Source: Isoetes taiwanensis (lineage: Eukaryota; Streptophyta; Lycopodiopsida; Isoetales; Isoetaceae). From it: a stretch of DNA of 64,000 nucleotides. Position 1 is the first letter of the stretch. Every line of letters starts with the position of its first letter. The DNA is taken from NCBI GenBank assembly GCA_021234155.1, contig JAJEKV010000158.1, forward strand, positions 927,820-991,819, in the 5' to 3' direction. A model generated the notes under the pieces. It saw nothing but the letters and a program-made list of their open reading frames with translations, ran no database searches and was not told the DNA's origin. Both the position numbers and the translations under genes were made by a program. Below, in pieces: positions 45,507-55,589 of the stretch.

Positions 45507-45843
45507 TGTTAGAGCCTGAACTCTAACCTTGCAAGAAGGATGAAAAACCCAACAATCCAAGCTCAATCTATCAGATCAAGGCAATGCACAACACAAAGAT
45601 CCATCATCTCTATAGCTAGATCAAGCAAAAATACTCCCTCTCAATACACCGTCTCTCTCTCTTCTCTCTGCTCTGATAATACTGTGATCCTAATGGCTCC
45701 ACAATGCATACGTGCATGTGCGTATCTCCCTCCATATACGGTATACAATCTCCTATACCACCTCAATAGTGGTGAGTGGTGACGAGTGTGATGACCAGTG
45801 TGGTGAGTGGTGACGAGTGTGGTGAGTGGTGACCACCCCAACA
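45507..45843 (-). repeat. 5' LTR (right copy on the + strand)
   Basis: TG...CA ends. Partner of 34811-35180, and 33 bases shorter through the microsatellite near its outer end. It has an internal CT-rich tract (CTCTCTCTCTTCTCTC). Confidence 0.95.
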
Positions 45844-46075
45844 GGACAGAAGCTAGGTTCCTTTTGGCTGAACTTAGCAATAAGTTGGCAAGGCTAAGTG
45901 ACAACAAAACTGACAACACCAAGGCCCCTGGTCTAGCCATGGTTGAAGACTTTAGTGGGAAAACCATTGTTAGGTCAATACCTCTCGTGGAGAGCCGTAA
46001 GAAGAGGAAGAAGGCTAGTGCACTTAGTGTTTTCTCGAAGGAATGCGAAGACCATATTACAAAATGTGAAGGTAT
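45844..46075 (+). pseudogene. MULE/FAR1-like gene, 3' part
   Basis: Continuation of the gene split by the LTR element. After the second GGACA copy the frame reads EARFLLAELSNKLARL, then NTKAPGLAMVEDFSG and VESRKKRKKASALSVFSKE. Joining it to the upstream block across one GGACA preserves the codon phase. The basic tail resembles a nuclear localisation segment. It ends near 46075, either at a splice site or where the coding sequence fades out. Confidence 0.75.
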
Positions 46076-46310
46076 TGCATTTTATCCAATACATACTTTT
46101 TGAAAGGATTCTTATTTCTTATCTCTCGAAATTCATGTCATGCCATTCTAGGTGCAATTGGATGCAGTGCAGAAGTGCCAAATTAATGTGATCAATGTTT
46201 GGGACTATTAGGTGATCATGCCATGTTGCTTTTAGGTGAAAGGGTGACACTGATCTGCTATCAATATATTTTTGAATGATATGGTATCCTATTTTGCATA
46301 CATACTCTAA

Positions 46311-46338
46311 CTAGAAAAAGTGCCCAGCGTTGCTGGGC
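46311..46338 (-). mobile_element. Helitron-like 3' terminus (site 1)
   Basis: Read on the minus strand: a perfect 7-bp-stem hairpin GCCCAGC-AAC-GCTGGGC, then ACTTTTT and CTAG, followed by T. Hairpin plus CTRR followed by T is the Helitron 3' end signature. A close relative is at 55559-55586. The 5' end was not established, but a TCTCTATATTGATT on the minus strand starting at 48434 (preceded by A) is a possible partner. Confidence 0.55.
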
Positions 46339-46567
46339 TTCCGTTGGAAAATTTTTAAAATAGCTCAAACTATTGCACATTGTAAATGCTATTGTTATGC
46401 ATTAAGAGCAAGACGTCATATCATAAATTGTAGATTTCAAACATTCACAACCCTAGAGTGAAGCACATGTGCTTTAAGTACATTGTCAATGATATGTGTG
46501 TAATTCTTGGTTTCTTAGCAGTATAAAAAAAAGGGTCGAAAGTAGCATGCATATATAATGTTAGTCC

Positions 46568-47092
46568 ATGAAAAGACGCAGACTCATTGCCTCCATTCGC
46601 ACAGGGGCACATCATCTTCGAATTGAGACAGGCAGATGGATTGGTGAGCCACGTCAGGACAGGCTTTGTCAATGCTGCCAAATGGGAGTCATTGAGGATG
46701 AATCTCATACCTTTCAAACTTGCCCAGCATATGATCAAATCCGGATGCGCTATGCTGAGTTGGTCAGGCCCGGCCAGCCGCTACATGTGACATTGAGCAC
46801 GGCATCCGTACGGGTGCTAGGATCATACCTTCAGGAGGTCATGGACATGCGAGATCAGCTATGTCCTCGGGCACGCGCTTGACATGTACATACACATTTA
46901 TTTCATGATGATGTATACTTATGCGGTTTGGTGACATTCTTATTCGCCCGCGGTTTTCCCAAAAACCCGCCCGGTGGGGTTTTTAACCGGACGATAATAA
47001 GTTTGCTGCGCTCCTTCTGGGTCCCATAGGCCGATTGGTCTCAGTGGACGATAAAAATTCTATTCTATTCTATTCTATTCTATTCTATTCTT
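46568..47092 (+). mobile_element. LINE 3' end with (TTCTA)n tail
   Basis: The frame 46568-46882 repeats the C-terminal motifs of 300-975: HLRIETGRWIGEPRQDRLCQ, C-x2-C, EDESHTFQTCPAYDQIRMRY and SYLQEVMD, ending in a stop. A 3' UTR follows, then at 47057-47092 a tail of about seven ATTCT units instead of poly-A. Its end, GGGTCCCATAGGCC plus the tail, recurs at 26405-26470. Such microsatellite-tailed non-LTR elements differ from the poly-A L1 type at 36414. Confidence 0.7.
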
Positions 47093-47452
47093 AAAACAAA
47101 CTCTTGAAAAAGAGCATTCCTTGCAAAATAAAATCTTTATCAAAAGAAGAAAAAAGGCTACAGCATATAGCTAATGGTTTGAAGAACTCCAAGCAATCTC
47201 AAAGGCACCTTTTTTTTCCATGTATATAACATGTATGATTTTTGTTCAATTTGTGTTAGACCTTTGCTTCCCACAATTTGCTTTTTAAGCATAATTGGTC
47301 TTCTTTTATCCCCTTCAAGGACATATGATATTGGACAACAAATTTTACTAACATCCTCTCTTAGCATGCCCTTGGTGTGTGCTTATTTAAAAAGAATAAA
47401 GCTTGAATGCAAAGCCATAGCCATAGTTGAAATCAATTTGAATTTGGCTCAC
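47093..47452. other. No gene recognised
   Basis: AT-rich sequence with a short open frame (47231-47521) lacking any motif. I see nothing to annotate. Confidence 0.35.
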
Positions 47453-47687
47453 CTTTGGATTGTCTTAAATGAGACATTCCACTGTTCTAAATGTATAACA
47501 AAAGTTTCGTTGCATGGGTAAATTATTGATTTCAATCGTTTTATGTTACACTACTACATCGAATTTTGGACTTTGGATTGTCTTAAATGAGACATTCCAC
47601 TGTTCTAAATCTATAACAAAAGCTTCATTGCATAAGTAAATTATTGATTTCAATTATTTTATGTTACACTACTACATCGAATTTTGG
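47453..47687. repeat. 118-bp tandem duplication
   Basis: 47453-47570 and 47571-47687 are head-to-tail copies starting CTTTGGATTGTCTTAAATG and ending ACATCGAATTTTGGA, with a handful of substitutions. Confidence 0.9.
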
Positions 47688-47773
47688 ATTATTCACAACC
47701 CCATGTACCTGTGCAATAATTGCCTATCACATATATAGCCTAATCAAATTGAAAGTTGTAGCCCATATAGTAT

Positions 47774-47868
47774 TGTATTTTGAACAGATGCAAATCTAAG
47801 GTGTGATCATGCAAATGATATCTTGTATTTTGAACAGATGCAAATTAAGGTGTGATCATGCAAATGAA
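47774..47868. repeat. About 50-bp tandem duplication
   Basis: TTGTATTTTGAACAGATGC...GTGATCATGCAAATGA is present twice, starting at about 47773 and 47823. The copies differ by a single-base indel. Confidence 0.85.
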
Positions 47869-50679
47869 GATATCAATCTGTTGGTGCAAGATAGGATGGG
47901 GTGCTTGAATATATACGAACTGGTGCTCTACACGTTGATTCTTGGCCCATGTGGCTATGATGTTGGAGCTGCACTTATTGATTTGTGATGGTAGTGTCAT
48001 TGGCTAGTTGTTTTTTAAGAATAATATACTTGCACAAAATGATGTAGTACAAAAAAATTCATAGTTCATGCATATACCTTATAGGAGGGGTAACTAAGTA
48101 TGACGGGCACATAGTTTCTGCATCCCCAGAACCAGAATGATAGCATATGCATAGTGTTGGACAAATTTGAAGAAAATACAGACAATTGCTTCCTTTCAAC
48201 AAATCCGCCTTCAAAAAGAGAACCAACATAATACACATAATACATTTTCATATCATGAAGGAAACGTAGATTTCCTTGTTTTTCACATCTCTATCTAATT
48301 TGCAAACCTGCTTGTCACATGTTTCATGTTATATAGGACGCCCTTCTTGATATAACCTATAAAGATAAGGGCTCTTAGGAAGCTACATACTGTCTTTTCT
48401 GCCTTCACTGTACATCAGGCAATCAATATAGAGATTTTAGAAGGTCATCTGAAGTGCTACTGGTAGGCGCATTTTACATCTCTGAAATCCCTGAGATCAT
48501 CAAGATCCATTGGACACCTTCCTACCAAATCACACAACTTGCCTCAAGAACAACTGGAAATAGGTGAAGAGTGTCTGTAATTGCTGCCTGATGGTACATT
48601 AGCTTGGATAAAGGATCATAAGTCATAAGCTTGGGAAATTCGGATATGGATTCAATGCAGGAAAGCTCTGCTGGGCCATTATCCTTGTTAGCTCCTCATA
48701 CACATGAAGAATTATGAGAACTCTATACCTGTTCTTCAGTAACTGTCTATGCTTCACGAATAATATCAGAGCAATTTACAGAGATAATGGACTGCACCAG
48801 ATCCGCACTTCACAACAGCACTAACGATTTACATATTGAGATTAAGATACCAGACAGAATACATGACACTATTCAAACAACCAGCGGTTCGCTGCCATTA
48901 AACCAATCTAGGTAGAAAAACCCAGAGCAACTAAATAGAAGGCGATTCGCCGCAGTCAACAAATCCGGGCTAGAAAAAGCAAGGGCAGCAAAAAAAACTC
49001 TGACAAAAATCATTTACTGATCATTCAACCTGTTTGCAGCATATCCATAGCTATCAGGCAGATCCGACATGCTTCTGATACTTCTCTCAAGAAGATTTTG
49101 CGAGATAGCAAAACAAGTATGTCATTTACTAAATAAAAAGACCTGAGTTTGCTAGTGTTGCAGCCCCTAACTATTGTTAATCAAGGCTACTTTGATACTA
49201 ACTGGACGTGCTGTACCAGAGGCTCCAGCTTTTGTGATACCATCTGTATTAATAAATCTATCAACACAACTAACTGAATGCTCAGATTTAGTGCTTTATT
49301 TAGAAAGACAGAAAGGGAAGCTTGTTAGGTGTCATGCATGCATTATATGGGGTGATGATTTGAGCTTTTAACATACATCTCATCTTTGTATGTAGGCAAC
49401 TGTAGGCATGCGAAGTTCAAGTTTTATCTCTGATCCAGTATGAGAGACAAGACATCTTAAATTGCCATCTTGCAATCGTCAGCCATCATGCAACATCCAT
49501 TACAAATTAGTGATGCGACTAATATGATATGGAAACAAGTGTATAAGAAGTTTCCTGTAATAAAGAGGACTATCTATAGATTGCAAAGATGGAAAATCCC
49601 AGACTGGTCATAGTATTCTTGAGAAGTGTAAAATTTTCTGATGTCCTGCCTGGCAAATTGTTCAGTGATGCAATACATGTGAAGACTGCCTTTCCATGCA
49701 TTTTAGAGGCTCGTTTTGATGGAAATAGCAGGCGAGGAGTACTCAAAAACATATTCGAGAATTTAAGTTGTCCAGATCATACCTTGTTGAGTTCAAACGG
49801 TCATTGAATCGCCCCTGCCGCATCCCGTTTTGCAAGAGATCATCATTCTCGAAGTAGCAAAAAAGACTGGGATAAAATAAGCATCATTGACGGTAGCTCC
49901 CATGAATTGGAACGCGACCCTGGACAAAAAAGGCATCCCTGGACGAATTGTTCTCATTCAAATGTCTTCCTTTTCAGTCTGAAGTGTTGACAGGGATATG
50001 ACTATGCTGTGTTTCTTGCTCCTTATATATCTAGCATATAGATTACCTGAAGTAGCAGCACCTTTAACCTTTTTACTTGAAATGAGCAAAGGCTCTTTGC
50101 AGATCATCTTCTTTTTGCTACATGCCTTTGATTTCCTCCGAGGCCTGGATTTGAGACAGTGAAGGAATGGATGAAAATCTTGTTGCCACTGAGGCAGCAA
50201 GATTGCAGCAGGTTATTATCGCCTCGATACTTGTTAGCAAAGCCAGCACAATTATCAACTAAAATATCTTATCGCATTTGAAATATGTAAAAATGCCAGC
50301 TTGTTATTTAAGAGCAAGGAAAAAACATTAGAGTGGTGATCACAGATATAGATGCAGTGTTGATTTCAAAAATATGATTATAGAATACTCCAAAGCTTAG
50401 CTGTCATTCTAAGGGTTTGTAAAATTCAAACAATCATGACTGAAGGAAAAAAGCAATCAAATACCTTGTTAGCAGGTTATACTTGAAGGATTGCAGAACT
50501 CAACAGTAGCTCGCTGCTTTAACATCAATAGGATCTGTGTGAAATATATGAGATTGTGACTTCAGAAACCTCTTAATTCACTTCCTTCCCTAAAACGAAT
50601 TTGAAAATGTTCTAGATTACAATTCAACTTGGACTCAGAAAGTAAATGCACTAAGAATTCGGGCTGGCACATGCACTCA
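47869..50679. other. No gene recognised
   Basis: Mostly AT-rich intergenic sequence. A splice-bounded, lysine-rich minus-strand segment at about 50180-50050 (WQQDFHPFLH, then RPRRKSKACSKKKM, with an AG acceptor and GT donor) could be an orphan exon, but I do not recognise it. Confidence 0.35.
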
Positions 50680-51050
50680 GAATTCATTACCCACCTTACA
50701 GAATAGATGGAGGGCTTCCTCAGATTGCCTAAACTCAATGTATGACAACATCATGGTAGTCCACAATATCTTACACTGTTTGGGCCTGCTGTTAAAAACG
50801 CCCTTGCATCTTGCACACTTCCAAACCTTCTATACATTTCCATAAGACGGTGACCTAAGTAATTATCCTCCTCTAATCTGTCTTTCACAATGCAAGCATG
50901 CAATCTCTTTCCTTCCCACAAAACCTTATCATTATCACAATCCCACAATAAGCGCATATAACTTGATGTGTCCTTTAGTACGTTCCATGCATTTTGAAGA
51001 ATAACGCAGAAAATATCCCAAATTTGTAGATACATAAGCATATCAAAGTG
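50680..51050 (-). pseudogene. PPR protein fragment (PLS type)
   Basis: PPR proteins bind organellar RNA for editing, splicing or stability. The minus-strand frame from about 51000 has SSYMRLLWDCDNDKVLW, EGKRLHACIVKDRLEEDNYLG, LMEMYRRFGSVQDAR, which is the L/S-type repeat arrangement usual near the start of PLS-class proteins (EGKRxHAxI, MYxxxGxxxDA). After a frameshift near 50770 it continues as ILWTTMMLSYIEFRQSEEAL and LF, the next repeat. Only about two repeats remain, with no E or DYW domain. It is a decayed fragment. Confidence 0.75.
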
Positions 51051-51645
51051 AGAAATATGATTTGATGTAAGCTTATCCTGATATAGCTCTCCAACACGTG
51101 CAGACAAAAACTATACGACATTAAATTAGATTTCTCTGGAATCAAAAAAGTGGCTGAAAATAGCACGTGAGCATGCGAATGGATCTACACAGACGGTAAA
51201 AACTTGGCAGATCCATGCCCCAAGTTTACTATAAAGAATGGTCTTGCATTTCTCTACTTTTCCGATAAAATTGCTAAACTTGTAAATTCCCCCAGGAAGG
51301 CAAATCTGTGCCCTAAACTTGTAGAAGGAAAATTTCACCTGATCAACTTGTGATGGCATCAAGGCTGAATAGTGGAGCCCTGGGGTTCGGAAAGGGGACT
51401 CTGCAAGGGCATCAAGTGTTTAAAGCTGCCATTGGAACTCTGCAAATTCAAGTAAATGCTAAGAAATCGCACATAGACAAAGACCTGCCATGTTGACAAA
51501 AAGCACTTCAGACTTGCTTCAGAAGAGAAAAAAATACCTTTATGGTTATAGTTTCACGGGCAAAAAATCCACAAAGAGAACTTGCTTGTAAAAGGTGGAG
51601 ATTCATTAGAAAACAGACCCAAAGGACTTTGACAGTGTTGGCTTT

Positions 51646-51890
51646 CTAGCCCATCACATTCGATGGGCATCCTTTGTTCCCACCATCAAGTGGTGTGTCA
51701 AATCCAATCTTTTGCAACCATGTCTTCATGAAATTTCCTGCAAAGAATCCCGCTATGGATGCTGCAAAGCCAACTGCAATGAGTGCAATAATTCTTGCTG
51801 CATATGATGACTTCTCGAACTCTTGCTTTCCTAAGCCAAGAAGAAGAAGGCAAATCAATACCGTTGCAAATGTCACGGAAAATTTATATT
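51646..51890 (-). CDS. Exon for a small membrane-protein C-terminus, unknown
   Basis: After a plausible acceptor (GATCCAG at about 51891-51897), the minus-strand frame reads YKFSVTFATVLICLLLLGLG, a charged linker (KQEFEKSS), and a second hydrophobic span, IIALIAVGFAASIAGFFAG, then a short tail to a stop near 51646. The two predicted membrane helices with small residues in the second resemble CCC1/VIT-like or ER-body membrane proteins only loosely. I give no function. Upstream exons were not found with confidence. Confidence 0.4.
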
Positions 51891-52333
51891 CTGGATCGTC
51901 CGAATATTGGCAAGAAAGGAGAGATCCAAAATCAAACTAAGATTTTTGCCTATGGGCTCTTGAAGTCGGCCTTTCAAATATACCGTTTCATGAAAAAATG
52001 GAAACTGGCTGGAGAAGCAATCGCGGACAAGGAGAACATGGAGCCCAGCCGGAATGGTGCAAAGCTACCACGACTCCTCAATAACCGCAATCAAAACAAT
52101 TTTGAAAGCATCTCGACCGTCGGTTTAATTTAACGGTCAAGATTGCGCACAGACTATCACAAAACTCCTTTATTATTATATATAGATCCATGGTAGTTTT
52201 GACCAAATACCATGGTAATTCTGGATGCCTTTGTAGTGGCTTCCTTTATTTGCCTAATAATAACAGTGACTTCATTTTTCCTGGCTTTATTTTGCCTCAT
52301 GTTCATGTGTTATTTTGCTGGCTTTAGAGCAAT

Positions 52334-52946
52334 ATGGTAATCTAATATGGTATTTCTGGCCAATGCCATGGTATTTCTGGCCATGATCATGGTATTTCTG
52401 GCCAGGACTATGGTATTTCTGGCCAATAGCTTGGTATTTCTAGCCATATACCATGGTATTTCTTGCCAATGCCTTGGTATTTCGCCGGGACCTTGGTTTT
52501 TCTGGCCAAATACCATGGTATTTCTGGCCAATACCCTGGTATTTCTGGCCATATACCATGGTATTTCTGGCCATGATCATGGTATTTCTGGCCAGGACCA
52601 TGGTATTTCTGGCTAATAGCACTCCTTGGTATTTCTGGCCATATACCATGGTATTTCGGCCAATACCTTGGTATTTCTGGCCAATGCCTTGGTATTTCTG
52701 GTCAGGACCTTGGTTTTTCTGGCCATATACCATGGTATTTCTGGCCAATACCTTGGTATTTCTGGCCATATACCATGGTATTTTTGGCCAATACCTTGGT
52801 ATTTCTAGCCATATACCTTGGTATTTCTGGCCATTGCCCTCATAGTATCATAAAGTCCTCGTAATCTTTTATTTGCCTTGGCATTTCTGGCCAATACCTT
52901 GGTATTTCTGGCCATATACCATGGTATTTCTGGCCATATACCATGG
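52334..52946 (+). repeat. Minisatellite array 1, 21-22 bp unit
   Basis: About 26 units of TGGTATTTCTGGCCA plus a 6-7 base variable joint (ATACCA, AATACCT, TGATCA, AGGACC, AATAGC, AATGCC). The joints recur in order: the series TGATCA, AGGAC, AATAGC, TATACCA, AATGCC, GGACCT, then a TGGTTTTT unit appears twice. This indicates a higher-order repeat of about 9-10 units (about 200 bp). A 38-bp non-array linker interrupts it at 52841-52878. Confidence 0.95.
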
Positions 52947-52947
52947 T

Positions 52948-53062
52948 CGTCTCGTGGGTAGGTAAACGTCTTCTCGTGGGTTGGTAAATATTGTCTCGTG
53001 GGTAGGTGAATGTCTATAGTGAGGGTAGGTAAAAGTCGGCTCGTGAGTAGGTAAATATCTTT
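52948..53062 (+). repeat. Short tandem repeat, about 27 bp, CTCGTGGGTAGGTAAA
   Basis: Five imperfect copies of CTCGTGGGTAGGTAAA-x(8-12) directly after array 1. The fourth copy has lost CTCGTG. Confidence 0.85.
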
Positions 53063-53197
53063 ATCGATGAAGGGATATGTTTCTAAAACCCTAAACCCCA
53101 TATTCTATAAATAGTTCTTTCTCGATGCGTTTTTCCATTGTCCAGTTTCCATTTCGATTCTTGCAATTGTTTTTAGTGAACGATTTATGGAAGTTAT

Positions 53198-53698
53198 ATG
53201 CTCGAGCCTTTGAATCAGATCCAAGGGGAGCTCAGGATTCAGGAGCAGCATAATATGGAACCGGTTTTTACTAGTAAGGCCATGCTTGCATGCAACTTCT
53301 GTAGATTTTTTCCTTTCTAACTTCGTGTGGGATCTTCTATCTTGGTGTAGGAGCCGTCGAGAAGATGCTCAAGAAGGGAGTCACTCGGATACCCCCTCCT
53401 CCGGACGAGGAAGAGGACTACGAGATGAGGATACAACAGATGAAGGTCTTGAAGAAGTACCTGATCGGTGAGAAGGCAATGAGGGCACTCCTTGAGGCCG
53501 ATCAGTGCCTCGAAGGATAGGAGTGTGTCTCCAGGAGATGAAGGGATGGTAAAAATGATTCTGGACTCAACTGTATTCTGGCCCGACCTTCTCACATTGA
53601 GTTATGGTTCAAGGGTGATGGCGAGGTCGAGGACTTCACAGTAGAAACCGTGAATCGAGCTCGAGAGGAATACAGAGAGTTGTTCGGGTGAAGTCCTA
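53198..53698 (+). pseudogene. Small two-exon gene between minisatellites, broken
   Basis: ATG at 53198, then MLEPLNQIQGELRIQEQH, to a GT donor near 53272. An acceptor TGTAG before 53352 resumes in phase with RAVEKMLKKGVTRIPPPPD, then EEEDYEMRIQQMKVLKKYL and EADQCLEG, stopping at TAG 53518-53520. The same frame continues past a second stop (TGA) with a clearly coding-like stretch (RPSHIELWFKGDGEVEDF, RAREEYRELFG) to a TGA near 53697. The protein would be soluble and charged. I do not recognise the family. Two in-frame stops suggest a decayed gene whose last exon is still readable. Confidence 0.45.
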
Positions 53699-53861
53699 TG
53701 GTTGAGATTGACTCGTTGTTTTTTCATAGCCTAATGGTCTAAGAACGGTTTCTCATAATGTAATGGTTTTTTTTTTAAATTTACACTTGGTTTCTTCATA
53801 TTCAAGTGCTTAGACATCTAAGTCCAATGCTAAAAATGTGTAACTAAAGTGGTTAACCTGG

Positions 53862-54115
53862 CCATATACCATGGTATTTCTGGCCAATACCATGGTATTT
53901 CTGGCCAATACCATGGTATTTCAGGCCACTACCATGGTATTTCTGGCCAATACCATGGTATTTCAGGCCAGTGCCTTCATAGTATCATAAAGTCCTCGTA
54001 ATCTTTTATTTGCCTTGGTATTTCTGGCCAATACCTTGGTATTTCTGGCCATATACCAGGGTATTTCTGGCCAATACTATGGTATTTCTGTCCAGAACCA
54101 CGGTATTTCTGGTGA
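53862..54115 (+). repeat. Minisatellite array 2, same unit as array 1
   Basis: About 10 units of TGGTATTTC(T/A)GGCCA with ATACCA-type joints. It includes the same 38-bp linker (53978-54015, CATAGTATCATAAAG...) as array 1, so this segment is a duplicate of part of array 1. Confidence 0.95.
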
Positions 54116-54338
54116 GAAAATTGCTATGTAGACAATTGCATCTAAAGCCCTGCTATTTCTGGTAACACATCAATACATAAGCATGGTATTGCATTCAGAA
54201 GGAACAAAAAAAAAGGCACAATGCTGCTGCAAAATCTGCTGCTTACAGCAGTAATTGCTCAAGAGTTAAACAAGTTGTTCAAAAGCTAAACAGGTAGCAG
54301 ATGTCACTTAAATTTCAGAAGCTAATTTGAAGAAATTT
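54116..54338. other. No gene recognised
   Basis: 3' flank of the minus-strand protease gene, possibly its 3' UTR. Confidence 0.4.
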
Positions 54339-55060
54339 CAGATGGTCTTTGGTGGTTTCTTTGCCTGTATCACAGCCTCATGTAGCCAGCCTAGCATCAT
54401 ACTGAAAGTGCACCTGCAATTTGCAACATCAACCTTTCCAAACCAATCTGGGGTCACCTGCATAGTGAAGCCTAGTTAGCATAAACAATGAATATAGTGA
54501 ACATAAGAAAATCATACAGTACATGTATTTACCTGAACAAGACGAATTTGCAGATCATTTAGAATGAAGTCCCTAATAAAACACTGTGCATATAAAAGAG
54601 TATACACTCCACAGTCAGAACCATTTTCTTGTTCAGGACAACGCATTTCCACCGATTGGATGTCAACCCATTCTGGGGCAGGGGTATCCCAAATTTGATG
54701 GACCTCTTTGATCAATCTGCAGCCATGTAGAATTAGAAAATTTCAGAATTATATAAGTACAGAATTAGGTAGATAGTGACAGAAATATTGGTAAGATGCC
54801 TGCTCGCATATTTCACGTGATATCTCAGCAGCATGCCATAATCTGAGGGAGTCAAAATGCAGCAAAGTTGGATGTGGAGCTCCAAGAGTCTCAGACTTCC
54901 CAATCAGCACAATAAACATATAGGCTCCAATGATGGCTGCACTTAAGCAATTTGAATTAACTACTTATAAACATATCAAACAAGGTGCTGCACACGGAGG
55001 GTTGCCCTCCGTGACCCGAGAGTGAAATGGCTTAAATCACACTTCAAAGTCATGTTTTCG

Positions 55061-55139
55061 AGCATATACTGACATATACTTGGAATATGCCACAAATCCA
55101 CATGGATGAGGGTTTTCCCCTTAGGGGCAACCCAAAAAA
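55061..55139. repeat. Dispersed repeat (copy 1) in a ULP1-like intron
   Basis: Paired with 56926-57002. Shared order: CATATACTGACATATACTTGG-like, GCCACA, CACATGGATGAGGGTTT and AGGGGCAACCCAAAAAA. Confidence 0.7.
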
Positions 55140-55558
55140 CTGGACTCAAACATATCAGTGGAATGCTATTTGAAATAGTAGAATCGCAATATTTTGCGGA
55201 TGCAGCATAATTGTCCACAGCTATTTGATGTATTGCATGTGAAGTCCACATCAACAAAAATATGACAGCAATAAAATGCATGTCTTTCTTAATTTGTCAA
55301 AATGTGGGTTGTGGCAATTTCTTGTGAAGTACCAAAGGCCACATCAACAAAATATTTCAACAATATTCTTTGGTGCTATTCAATACAAAGCAGAACCTTA
55401 CTTAGTTGCCTAAAGATGTTTTTGAGTGATGCATTATTGTGGAAGATGTTAGTTATTTTAAAACGCACATTTTGAAATTGATCACAATAGAGTTGAAGCA
55501 TGTTGATTTTATTGTTATGATTAATGGCTTTACCTAAATTGCTACACTTTATGTTAGA

Positions 55559-55586
55559 CTAGTTAAGGTGCCCAGCGTTGTTGGGC
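55559..55586 (-). mobile_element. Helitron-like 3' terminus (site 2)
   Basis: On the minus strand a GCCCAAC-AAC-GCTGGGC hairpin (one mismatch), then ACCTTAA and CTAG followed by T. It shares the hairpin, spacer length and CTAG-T end with 46311-46338. A third, weaker hairpin (AGCCTAGCATTGTTGGGCT) lies at about 55651. This site lies within an intron of the ULP1-like gene. Confidence 0.5.
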
Positions 55587-55589
55587 ATA

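Larger units (their letters stand above)
34811..45843 (-). mobile_element. Gag-protease-only LTR retrotransposon (TR-GAG-like), hosts a LINE
   Basis: A complete LTR element with 370- and 337-bp LTRs (TG...CA ends) and a 5-bp GGACA duplication. Its genes are on the minus strand, so the 45507-45843 LTR is the 5' one. Without the nested LINE it would be about 4.2 kb. It encodes gag with zinc knuckles and an aspartic protease, then an acidic extension. I find no RT, RNase H or integrase anywhere in the non-LINE part, and there is no room for them. It therefore fits non-autonomous elements of the TR-GAG type that are mobilised in trans. A primer-binding-site-like TGGCGACCACGG lies 3 bases inside the 5' LTR, but no clear polypurine tract adjoins the 3' LTR. 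Confidence 0.85.

Noticed and set aside
52310-53101. Long frames with NTMVLARNTM-type repeats on both strands
   Set aside because: They are translations of the minisatellite array. No start context or conserved protein is involved.
52334-54115. Possible CRISPR array because of short regular repeats
   Set aside because: Units are 21-22 bp with 6-7 base joints and no unique spacers, in a plant nuclear context. It is a minisatellite.
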